Assembly: GCF_003182595.1 (NCBI RefSeq)
Contig: NZ_PDNZ01000004.1
Span: 62,001 to 126,000, forward strand
From: Prosthecochloris marina
GTDB lineage: Bacteria > Bacteroidota > Chlorobiia > Chlorobiales > Chlorobiaceae
Reading direction: 5' to 3'
Length of the DNA: 64,000 nucleotides
Of the stretch, positions 57,357-64,000 are shown in pieces. A model generated the notes under the pieces. It did no database searches and was not told the origin of the DNA. It saw only the letters and a list, made by a program, of their open reading frames with translations. The number at the start of each line of letters is the position of its first letter. Position 1 is the stretch's first letter. Both the position numbers and the translations under genes were made by a program.

Positions 57357-58847
57357 ATGCCTGTGAAAAAATCGCCTCCAAAAAAGCAGTTTCCACTCCA
57401 CGATCTGATTGTACCGGGACTAGGCCTTCTGCGTTTACAAAAGATCGGTTCGGGACTTTTCTTTCTCGTCTCCACAATAGTCTTCCTTGCAGTCTTTCTA
57501 TGGCGCCATGAGCTCGTATTCATCAGTTTGCATTCGCTTTTTACCGGTCTTTCGCTTCTGGCTGTGTCACAGGAAAACTTCGGACAGGTTTTTACCTTTG
57601 AAATCCTTGAGTTCTGGGTAGCTGCACTTTACGTCATTCTAGTGCCTTTGTTTCTTGTTTTTTTCTCCAACCGGACATTGAAAAAAGCTCTTGCCACCAA
57701 ACGGGACCATATCGACGCAGAGCTCAGCCTCCGTGAAATCGGTTGGCAATCTTTTAAAAAACATACCATCGCTCTCCAGGCATCGGTTATTGTATTCATC
57801 CTTTATTCAACCGCTTTTTTAGCCCCACTTGTATCCCCTTTCAATCCGTTTGAACAACAGGACTTTCTCGTTACAGCTTACAAACCACCTCTCACCACTA
57901 TTGATGCGCTTGTACTGGAAGAGCGAAAAGGGGTAACCATTCCACTGCGAGAGGGAAACAGTCTGGAAGAAAAACTCACAAACACCCTTATAGGTGATTT
58001 TCAGGTACTGAAAACCCGCAACGAACCTCAAAAACTGCGCTTTGTCGATAGCTATCGGTTCGAGGGTGAAAACATCATTTATCAGCAGGGGCCAAGAGAG
58101 AAAAGTATACCTATTGAAGCACTTGCAGGAGGCAAAGAATACTCTGGCGGCAAACCTGACTTCATCGTTACACGCTCTTTTTTTCTTGGAACCGACCAGT
58201 ACGGAAGGGATATCTTGAGCCGGGTTATTTACGGGTCGAGAATCTCGTTATCGATAGGTTTTCTGGTTGTCTTGATTTCAGTTACCCTCGGAACTATTGT
58301 CGGCGTATCATCAGGATATTTTGGAGGAATTGTCGATAACACGCTCATGCGTATCGTCGATATTCTGATAGCGTTTCCTGCCCTCTTCCTTATCCTCATC
58401 ATCATTGCGACTTTCGGCAATTCCATTTTCCTGATAGTGATCACACTTTCATTCACAGGCTGGATGGGCGTCGCCCGAATCGTTAGAAGTCAAGTCCTTT
58501 CACTCAAGGAACAGGAATTCATTCTTGCTGCAAAATCGCTCGGCCTTTCAAACCTGCGAATTATCTTTCGACATCTCGTCCCCAACACACTCACACCGGT
58601 GATTGTTGCGGCAACGCTGCGAATCGGAAGTATTATCCTGACCGAAGCCGGGCTCTCGTTCCTCGGCCTCGGTGTCCAGCCCCCAACCCCAAGCTGGGGC
58701 AATATTATCAACGAAGGACGCGACAGCCTGCTCAACCACTGGTGGATTTCAACCTTTCCCGGTATAGCGATTTTAACAACCGTCGTGTGCTTCAACCTGA
58801 TCGGGGACGGTGTCCGTGACGCACTCGATCCCAGAATGCGAGGATAA
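57357..58847 (+). CDS. DppC/OppC-type ABC permease with N-terminal extension
   Basis: A 496-residue permease. The C-terminal 220 residues are a typical BPD_transp_1 domain with GTDQYGRDILSRVIYGSRISLSIG, the coupling EAA loop AAKSLGLSNLRIIFRHLVPN and LSFLGLGVQPPTPSWG. Before it lie the OppC N-terminal helix (FILYSTAFLAPLVSPFNP) and an extra 150 residues with three helices that open HDLIVPGLGLLRLQKIGSGLFFLV. Normal DppC is about 300 residues. No binding protein, partner permease or ATPase gene is nearby. The ATG at 57357 is the first outside the rplY terminator. Confidence 0.85.
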   Translation: MPVKKSPPKKQFPLHDLIVPGLGLLRLQKIGSGLFFLVSTIVFLAVFLWRHELVFISLHSLFTGLSLLAVSQENFGQVFTFEILEFWVAALYVILVPLFLVFFSNRTLKKALATKRDHIDAELSLREIGWQSFKKHTIALQASVIVFILYSTAFLAPLVSPFNPFEQQDFLVTAYKPPLTTIDALVLEERKGVTIPLREGNSLEEKLTNTLIGDFQVLKTRNEPQKLRFVDSYRFEGENIIYQQGPREKSIPIEALAGGKEYSGGKPDFIVTRSFFLGTDQYGRDILSRVIYGSRISLSIGFLVVLISVTLGTIVGVSSGYFGGIVDNTLMRIVDILIAFPALFLILIIIATFGNSIFLIVITLSFTGWMGVARIVRSQVLSLKEQEFILAAKSLGLSNLRIIFRHLVPNTLTPVIVAATLRIGSIILTEAGLSFLGLGVQPPTPSWGNIINEGRDSLLNHWWISTFPGIAILTTVVCFNLIGDGVRDALDPRMRG

Positions 58848-58850
58848 TCA

Positions 58851-59438
58851 ATGGCAATGAACAAACACACCGATCCGGAACCGTGGGAAGTGATCGAATC
58901 CCGCTACCTGCATAAAGAACCGTGGTTGACCATGCGAAAGGATTCAGTCAGGCTTCCGAACGGAAAAAACATCGACGACTTTTATGTATGGGAGTATCCT
59001 CCCTGGTTGAACGTTATAGCAATAACGCAGAACGACGAGATTGTATTGATCCGGCAGTATCGCCACGGGATAGGAAAAGTTTCGTTTGAACTGCCGGCAG
59101 GAGTTCATGACAAGCCGGGCGAAACACTTCTCGATGCAGCAAAGCGGGAATTACTCGAGGAAACGGGTTACGGTGGAGGAACCTGGACAAAGTGGATGGA
59201 ACTTTCTGCAAACCCTGCTTTGCAGACAAATATCACGCACACGTTCCTGGCAACCGGTGTCAGCAAAATCTCCACACAGAAGCTTGATGAAACCGAAGAG
59301 ATCACGGTACATCCCATGACGTCTCAAGAATTGGCGGCGCTTGTCGAGCAAGGGGAAATAATCCAGGCCCTTCATGCCGCTCCGATCATCAAATACCTCT
59401 GTTCACGACAATCACAGCCAGGGGAACATTCACCATGA
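58851..59438 (+). CDS. Nudix hydrolase (ADP-ribose pyrophosphatase type)
   Basis: A 195-residue protein with a complete Nudix box, GVHDKPGETLLDAAKRELLEETGY, split here as G-x5-E-x7-REL-x-EE-x-G. The residues around it (VALIRQYR-like IVLIRQYRHG) are those of ADP-ribose/sugar-nucleotide pyrophosphatases. It follows the permease by three bases and overlaps the next gene by an ATGA, so the three are co-transcribed. Confidence 0.88.
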   Translation: MAMNKHTDPEPWEVIESRYLHKEPWLTMRKDSVRLPNGKNIDDFYVWEYPPWLNVIAITQNDEIVLIRQYRHGIGKVSFELPAGVHDKPGETLLDAAKRELLEETGYGGGTWTKWMELSANPALQTNITHTFLATGVSKISTQKLDETEEITVHPMTSQELAALVEQGEIIQALHAAPIIKYLCSRQSQPGEHSP

Positions 59439-59719
59439 AGAAAACCAAGAAACTGGAACTCCTGGAAAAAACCATTACAGACAGCGGTTACAAGTTACGA
59501 TACGAAAAAGGAAATTTTCTTGGCGGTGACTGCCGTCTGAGAGATGACAACATTATCGTGATCAACAAATTCCTGCCGACCGAAGGAAAGATATTCACCA
59601 TTGCACGGGTCCTGCACAAGCTCAACCCCGCCAACTGCCCCCCCGAAGTCAAAAAAATTATCGAGGACTCCGGTTTCAACACCGGCAACCAGCTGTCACT
59701 GATCGAGAGTGAACCGTGA
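59435..59719 (+). CDS. small conserved-looking hypothetical protein
   Basis: A 94-residue protein beginning at an ATG that overlaps the Nudix stop codon, a strong sign of translational coupling. The text GNFLGGDCRLRDDNIIVINKF and the ending FNTGNQLSLIE have the look of a conserved domain with one Cys. No function is assigned. It ends 17 bases before the convergent cupin gene. Confidence 0.7.
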   Translation: MKKTKKLELLEKTITDSGYKLRYEKGNFLGGDCRLRDDNIIVINKFLPTEGKIFTIARVLHKLNPANCPPEVKKIIEDSGFNTGNQLSLIESEP

Positions 59720-59736
59720 GTTCGGATCAAAGACGT

Positions 59737-60054
59737 TTACGTATAGAAAACAGCCAGCCAGATCGTCGGCCTGTCTTTGTCGGTCCGGAGCACTTTGTGC
59801 CTCGTATGTGCAGGAATATCGATATAATCCCCCGCCCGCAAAACGATCTCTCTCCCATTCTCGAACAAAAGAGATCCTGATCCGTCAAGTACAATCACCC
59901 ATTCGGATTCATCCTGATCGTACCAGCCGGTTTCAGGAGAAGAGTGACCATACGAAACAATCCTTTCGATACGGACATTCGAAGACCGAACCAGATCTTC
60001 AACCACTTCCTGTGACACATCTTCAGGTAAAGCAGAAAAGACGTTTCGAATCAT
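59737..60054 (-). CDS. cupin-domain protein
   Basis: A 105-residue single cupin. The two conserved motifs are GHSSPETGWYDQDESEWVIVLDG (with His and Glu) and DYIDIPAHTRHKV (His). These residues usually bind a metal in a beta-barrel. Function unknown; it may bind a metabolite or be a small dioxygenase. It is convergent with the small hypothetical gene. Confidence 0.85.
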   Translation of the reverse strand: MIRNVFSALPEDVSQEVVEDLVRSSNVRIERIVSYGHSSPETGWYDQDESEWVIVLDGSGSLLFENGREIVLRAGDYIDIPAHTRHKVLRTDKDRPTIWLAVFYT

Positions 60055-60094
60055 AATGAAACAAAGGCTTGCTTACACACAAAACTCCGAATCC

Positions 60095-60925
60095 TCATTT
60101 CTGACAGTTCGGACAAACATAACACGCCCCACCCAAATATTGAATCTTCTCTATCGTAACCCCACATTCAGGGCAGGGACGGCCAACCGCATTCTTGTCC
60201 ATCTTGCGAATATAACCTCCAGGATTGTTGTAAAGATCATATTCATCATATCTTCCTCCCATCTCTGTAACTTCCCCAACAGTATCGGTAATGGCGTGGT
60301 ATAAAACCTGCCGTTGATCTGCAGTCAAATCAGCAACCATATGCCTTGGATGAAGATGAGCTTTAAAAAGAATATCCTGGGCAATCGCATTGCCCAGTCC
60401 GGGGATGATCTGATCTTGCGTCAATAAGGCTTTGGCACTTCGCTTCTTTCCATCGATAAGCTCATCTATCAACTCAGAGAAATACGCAAAGGTGAACTCA
60501 GGCTCTATCGGTGTCGTTCTCATTCCTTCGACATATTTTCTCCCCTGCTCTTCCCCTTTTTCATACAGTTCCATGGCTCCCCACATCTGAGTGGTTACGG
60601 TGAAAAACGAATCATTTTCAAATGTGATGTACAGATGATACTTTTTCGGCACCTTTGTTCCGGAAGGATGATACAGCGCCTTGCCCCCGCATTCACCAAG
60701 CAGCAAGACATAGCCAGGCTCAAGGGGAACGAAAAGCCACTTTCCTCTTGCGTAAGCTTCTCCTACGGTTTTCCCTTTCGTCAGCCGATCAAATTCCTCA
60801 TGCGTCCTGTTGTACCAGACAAACTTTTGAGGGCTGTTACCCAACTGACCCCTTTGGACCGTCTTGGCCTTAAGCGAATCATTCATCTGCCTGGCCAAGG
60901 TCATAAACTCAGGTAACTCGAACAT
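60095..60925 (-). CDS. Fpg/Nei-like protein lacking the catalytic Pro2
   Basis: A 276-residue member of the formamidopyrimidine-DNA glycosylase family. The H2TH region (LLTQDQIIPGLGNAIAQDILF), the PGGYIRK-like NNPGGYIRKMDKNAVGRPC and a zinc ribbon (CPECG ... CPNC) are intact. The N-terminus reads MFELPEFMTL, so the proline that is residue 2 in active enzymes is Phe here, while Glu3 is kept. AGGAGGTCGAT before the ATG at 60925 shows that this is the true start. Activity may therefore be altered or lost. Confidence 0.83.
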   Translation of the reverse strand: MFELPEFMTLARQMNDSLKAKTVQRGQLGNSPQKFVWYNRTHEEFDRLTKGKTVGEAYARGKWLFVPLEPGYVLLLGECGGKALYHPSGTKVPKKYHLYITFENDSFFTVTTQMWGAMELYEKGEEQGRKYVEGMRTTPIEPEFTFAYFSELIDELIDGKKRSAKALLTQDQIIPGLGNAIAQDILFKAHLHPRHMVADLTADQRQVLYHAITDTVGEVTEMGGRYDEYDLYNNPGGYIRKMDKNAVGRPCPECGVTIEKIQYLGGACYVCPNCQK

Positions 60926-60970
60926 ATCGACCTCCTGTGTTTCATTTTTCAACTACCACGTTTCAAACAG

Positions 60971-61759
60971 TTAATTCAGCAGATTCTCTAAAGCCCATCG
61001 AACACCGTCGCCATAAGGCAGAGGGGTGATGTATTTCGCTGTTTCCCGCACAGACTCCCGAGCGTTTTGAACCGCAACGCCAATCCCGGCATGTTTCAGC
61101 ATGCTCATATCACTCTCACTGTCGCCAATAGCCATGACTTCAGACATCTCTATTGACATCGACCGGCATATCAGATGAAGTGCGCTCCCTTTTTCAGCTT
61201 CGGGGTGAACGACCAACGTGGAAATATAGCTTTCATCGGCATTGAGATGCCTCATAAGAGACACCGAAGCCCCATGCTTTTCAAGACAGTAATGATAAAG
61301 CGCAGACGCTTCATCGGCTCCATTGGCAGCAATGAGTACCGGCGGTTTTTCTGAATCAACAACCTGCATTGCATGTTCAACGCTGACGCGCGGAGTAAAA
61401 CTTTTTCTTACTTCATTCTGAGTATGATATTCAACATCATCACGAATAATGGTAAGACTTAAACGCCGTTTGTCCGCAAACCTGGCAAGATCCACAGCGA
61501 CATCGATGCCGAGAGAAAGCCTTCTCAGCTCTTGCCGGCATTCATCATGTATGACAGCCCCGAAATAACTGGCCCGGTATACTCCTTTCGGGAATAATCG
61601 AGCCACTTCGTCTATGCCTTGAGGTGGCCGTCCGGAAATCAGGGCAACATGCATTCCCTCAGCTTGAACCCGCTGTATCCCGGATAAAACCTCCTGAGAG
61701 ACAACACCTTGCGAATCTGTCAATGTATGATCTATATCCAGTGCGACAAGTTTAATCAT
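60971..61759 (-). CDS. HAD-superfamily (Cof-type) phosphatase
   Basis: A 262-residue Cof-type HAD hydrolase. Motif I is ALDIDHTLTD, motif II ISGRP, motif III a lysine in PEAEKGSALHLI, and motif IV GDSESDMSMLKHAG. Such enzymes remove phosphate from sugar phosphates or similar compounds. The start at 61759 gives the motif at the usual place. It lies 45 bases upstream of the Nei-like gene on the same strand. Confidence 0.88.
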   Translation of the reverse strand: MIKLVALDIDHTLTDSQGVVSQEVLSGIQRVQAEGMHVALISGRPPQGIDEVARLFPKGVYRASYFGAVIHDECRQELRRLSLGIDVAVDLARFADKRRLSLTIIRDDVEYHTQNEVRKSFTPRVSVEHAMQVVDSEKPPVLIAANGADEASALYHYCLEKHGASVSLMRHLNADESYISTLVVHPEAEKGSALHLICRSMSIEMSEVMAIGDSESDMSMLKHAGIGVAVQNARESVRETAKYITPLPYGDGVRWALENLLN

Positions 61760-61911
61760 AGCATCATCATATTCTTTTTCGATCGTCGGCAATCAACCTT
61801 ACCGCAGATGCGTACCCTGCCAGGAAAAACTCTCGTTCAACGACCTTTGAGAAAAGATGTTGCTCGGTTCGCTATATAGTTTCTCTTCGTGCAGTAATGC
61901 AACAGATGTCA

Positions 61912-63531
61912 TCAACTCCTCTGGTATGAACCTGTATCTCTAAACAGCCTCGTCGAGCACTCGTGCCTCGGTAACCCCCTTATCGTCCAGAACAAATCCG
62001 AGTTAGACCATATGTCTTTAAAGCTGTCAGGATTTGTATAATCCAAACGATCGTCCATATTACTTGTAAACGGGCATGTTCTCAACACCCCAAAAGGATT
62101 GACGACAACGCTCGAACGACCGCATGAACACCGCCATGCTGTGTCGGAGCCTAAAACAACTGCCTCGAAATCATAGATCTCCGATGAAAGAAAATTAGTC
62201 CATTCATTGCACTTTTCCAGCAAATGTTTTTTCTGGTCCGGGGTGATTTCCAAGCCGCTTTCCTCAGGTTTATCCGAGTAGTAAACGGAAAAGTAGATTT
62301 TATTGACCGAAGTCTCCCTTACAAAAGAAACCATGTCGTTCATCACCTCATCATAATTCTGAGCATTCACTGTTACCGACACGCCAACTTGGGGAATACC
62401 AGCCTGCTTTAAATGTGCAATGGCTTCTTTAGCCACCAGATGAACATTGACTTTAGGACATCCTTCTTTGACGATTCGTATGGCATTGTCTTTTTCCAGA
62501 GAAAAACCGTCAAAACTCACCTCGATCTTGTTCACCCCCACCTCGGCCAGCATGGATGCTTCTTCTTTACCGATCAGCGTACCATTCGTTATCACCTTAA
62601 CGTACACATCGTTTTTTCGTAGCCGCCGGACCACTTCATACAATAATTCCGGCTTAAGCAACGGCTCACCTCCCAAAATAGTCACATAGCTCACACCGGA
62701 ATCGATGACAGGCTGTAAAACCTCGGTGAGAAACCGCTCATCCGACAAGACATTCACTTTTTGTGAAAGATGGTTCGTATAGCAGATTTCACAGGCGAGA
62801 TTGCACTCATAGGTCAACTCGAGCAACGTATACAAAGGAAGCTCCGTATAGGTCAACAAGTTCTGAATACGGGCAATATTGAGATCCCACACTCTCTCCC
62901 GACTCTTCAAACAAGCCAGGCTGTCCTCTGAAAGACGGGACAAAAGACATCTTTCCAAAAACCCCATAGTTTCCAAATCACAGATAAAGGCCATATAATC
63001 GTCTTCTTCAACAAAGTTACCATACTCCCCTTTCAGCCTCACATACACATCCTTATACGACTCATCCTGTACAAGAAAATTGTAAGCCTGTGCATACAAA
63101 CGGCCAAGAGCCATCATGGGATTATCTTTCATCTGACACTCTGCAGAAGCTATTTCATGTAAAGCCGATGTATTGTGAAGAAGAGTAACATCCCCGGAAA
63201 CCGGCACAACCTTTACACCTTTTCCTTTCCTTGCTTTCAATCCACCGATCTCATCAGAGGCCAGTGTACCCGATACAACGCAAGTGGAAACCTCGGGCAC
63301 CGTGTAGAAATGGCTGCTGTCAAAACCATTTTGGAGTGATACATAACCATCTGTCTGAAAAACAGGCTCTCTCCTCAAATACCAGTCTGCGACAGGAGGA
63401 GCAACTTCCGTCCTTTCTCCGGTTTGCAAACAAAACACCTCGGCTTCACCATTTTGAGAACATTTCGCGGCCACATAACCCGGATGTTTCTGAAGATTTT
63501 CAATAGCGGGACAATTATCTTCTTCCCTCAT
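61912..63531 (-). CDS. radical SAM/SPASM-like maturation enzyme
   Basis: A 539-residue protein. The radical SAM core binds a 4Fe-4S cluster through TYECNLACEICYTN (Cys243, Cys247, Cys250) and has GGEPLL and the SFDG region. The 240 residues before it hold a PqqD-like helical segment (about 155-195) and an N-terminal Cys-rich part. The C-terminal region (CSCGRSSVVVNPFGVLRTCPF) resembles a SPASM auxiliary-cluster domain but ends early after HECSTRL. A strong site GGAGGAGAAGT precedes the ATG at 63531. Such enzymes mostly modify ribosomal peptides or cofactors; a short frame lies just upstream. Confidence 0.85.
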   Translation of the reverse strand: MREEDNCPAIENLQKHPGYVAAKCSQNGEAEVFCLQTGERTEVAPPVADWYLRREPVFQTDGYVSLQNGFDSSHFYTVPEVSTCVVSGTLASDEIGGLKARKGKGVKVVPVSGDVTLLHNTSALHEIASAECQMKDNPMMALGRLYAQAYNFLVQDESYKDVYVRLKGEYGNFVEEDDYMAFICDLETMGFLERCLLSRLSEDSLACLKSRERVWDLNIARIQNLLTYTELPLYTLLELTYECNLACEICYTNHLSQKVNVLSDERFLTEVLQPVIDSGVSYVTILGGEPLLKPELLYEVVRRLRKNDVYVKVITNGTLIGKEEASMLAEVGVNKIEVSFDGFSLEKDNAIRIVKEGCPKVNVHLVAKEAIAHLKQAGIPQVGVSVTVNAQNYDEVMNDMVSFVRETSVNKIYFSVYYSDKPEESGLEITPDQKKHLLEKCNEWTNFLSSEIYDFEAVVLGSDTAWRCSCGRSSVVVNPFGVLRTCPFTSNMDDRLDYTNPDSFKDIWSNSDLFWTIRGLPRHECSTRLFRDTGSYQRS

Positions 63532-63553
63532 ACTTCTCCTCCTTCTTTCTTGG

Positions 63554-63664
63554 TTAATGTGAGTACTCCTGTAAAAAAAGAACGACTACATGCAGTTCGG
63601 CCATGCACAGCAGAACACCTACTTGTTGAACTGTCGTTTTGACAATACCTGACGATTCAGTCAC
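63554..63664 (-). CDS. possible short peptide gene upstream of the radical SAM gene
   Basis: A 36-codon frame starts with GTG after an AGGA and ends 22 bases before the radical SAM start. It encodes a neutral, hydrophobic peptide (one Cys, a His near the end, ELHVVVLFL). The frame stays open upstream to 63736 but without a clear start. It could be a precursor peptide, the end of a broken gene, or chance. No family is recognised. Confidence 0.3.
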   Translation of the reverse strand: MTESSGIVKTTVQQVGVLLCMAELHVVVLFLQEYSH

Positions 63665-63773
63665 ATTCCTGACTGAACTATCAACCGATGTAATAATTTG
63701 CCGGGCCTGTGCCGGATGATGCTCTTCATCGAAACCTTACGGATCAATGAAATTCGGCGCTACCGGGTAAAAA

Positions 63774-63824
63774 TGGGGTACTGATGAAAACGGGGTACTG
63801 ATGAAAACGGGGTACTGATGAAAA
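63774..63824. repeat. three tandem copies of a 17-bp unit
   Basis: The unit GGGGTACTGATGAAAA with one extra base is repeated three times without gaps (63774-63790, 63791-63807, 63808-63824); the first base varies. It lies in the gap upstream of the radical SAM locus and shows no coding sense. Confidence 0.85.
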
Positions 63825-63868
63825 ACATTAAGCCCTATAAAAGAGCTCAATGAATCCCGGCGGGACCA

Positions 63869-64000
63869 TTACGCAAAAGAGCCCCTCTCTTTATTTATCC
63901 AACGACTCAAATGCCTCGTTGATCCCGACAAGTAGGGACAACCCGGCAGCAGTGCTTCTTTCATCTTGCACTTGAACCGTTCATGACAATAAATAGAGGA
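63869..64000 (-). other. right-edge open frame, possibly the end of a gene
   Basis: A minus-strand frame is open from the window edge for 43 codons and stops at 63869. It contains a CHERFKCKMKEALLPGC segment with several Cys. It may be the 3' end of a gene outside the window. Too short to name. Confidence 0.3.

Noticed and set aside
61912..62000. possible frameshift at the C-terminus of the radical SAM protein
   Set aside because: The other frames downstream do not restore a convincing SPASM Cys pattern, so a short natural end is as likely.
63774..63824. CRISPR array
   Set aside because: The copies are contiguous without spacers and only 17 bases long.

Overview
The window looks like a chromosomal segment of a green sulfur bacterium (Chlorobiaceae; Prosthecochloris or Chlorobium-like). 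The evidence is gene content: a two-subunit 2-oxoglutarate:ferredoxin oxidoreductase (a key carboxylase of the reductive TCA cycle), a B12-binding radical SAM protein of the BchE/BchQ/BchR bacteriochlorophyll type, Gram-negative envelope genes (lpxD, TolC, TonB-type, OmpA-type) and moderate base composition. Many genes lack a clear Shine-Dalgarno sequence, while others have a strong one. The genus is inference only.

Layout. 1-6.4 kb: a PAS sensor kinase cut by the left edge, korB-korA, a tandem TonB_C protein and an SDR oxidoreductase. 6.4-6.8 kb: a gene-free stretch with a 144-bp nested palindrome. 6.8-15 kb: alpha/beta hydrolase, tmk, a trehalose-phosphatase-like HAD protein, a beta-phosphoglucomutase/GH65 phosphorylase fusion, queA, ispD and tRNA-Met(CAT). 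15-19.4 kb: tRNA-Gly(CCC), thioesterase, BchQ/R-like radical SAM protein, methyltransferase, Old Yellow Enzyme. 19.5-23.8 kb: a minus-strand island of four poorly known genes, including a secreted DUF6345-like protein with a caspase-type His/Cys pair and a secreted partner. 24-26 kb: two copies of an 80-bp repeat, then aspS.

26-38 kb: dnaX with a ten-A run that joins it to a separate reading frame (a probable programmed -1 frameshift giving tau and gamma), then BrkB/YihY, a UMF1-type MFS protein, purS-purQ, pssA, panB, a LipM-like acyltransferase, a DUF4136 lipoprotein, a CoA-binding protein, ddl and a TPR protein. 38-45 kb: a tripartite efflux operon (TolC, HlyD-type adaptor, MacB-type ATPase, two different FtsX-type permeases) ending with a PsiE-like protein. 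44.8-46.7 kb: an unknown protein and an OmpA-like lipoprotein. 46.9-51.4 kb: a minus-strand redox operon (BOF protein, DUF4405, response regulator, histidine kinase, cytochrome b-like protein, decaheme cytochrome c). 51.7-54.3 kb: a GH15-DUF547 fusion.

54-64 kb: lpxD, prs-rplY, an enlarged DppC-type permease, Nudix hydrolase, small hypothetical protein, cupin, an Nei/Fpg-like protein without the catalytic proline, a HAD phosphatase, and a SPASM-like radical SAM enzyme with a short reading frame just upstream. Most of the window is housekeeping. The accessory signals are the caspase-like pair, the decaheme operon, the carbohydrate-enzyme fusions, the palindromic repeats and the radical SAM locus at the right edge. 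All functional calls are by recognition of motifs in the translated sequence; no database search was run.
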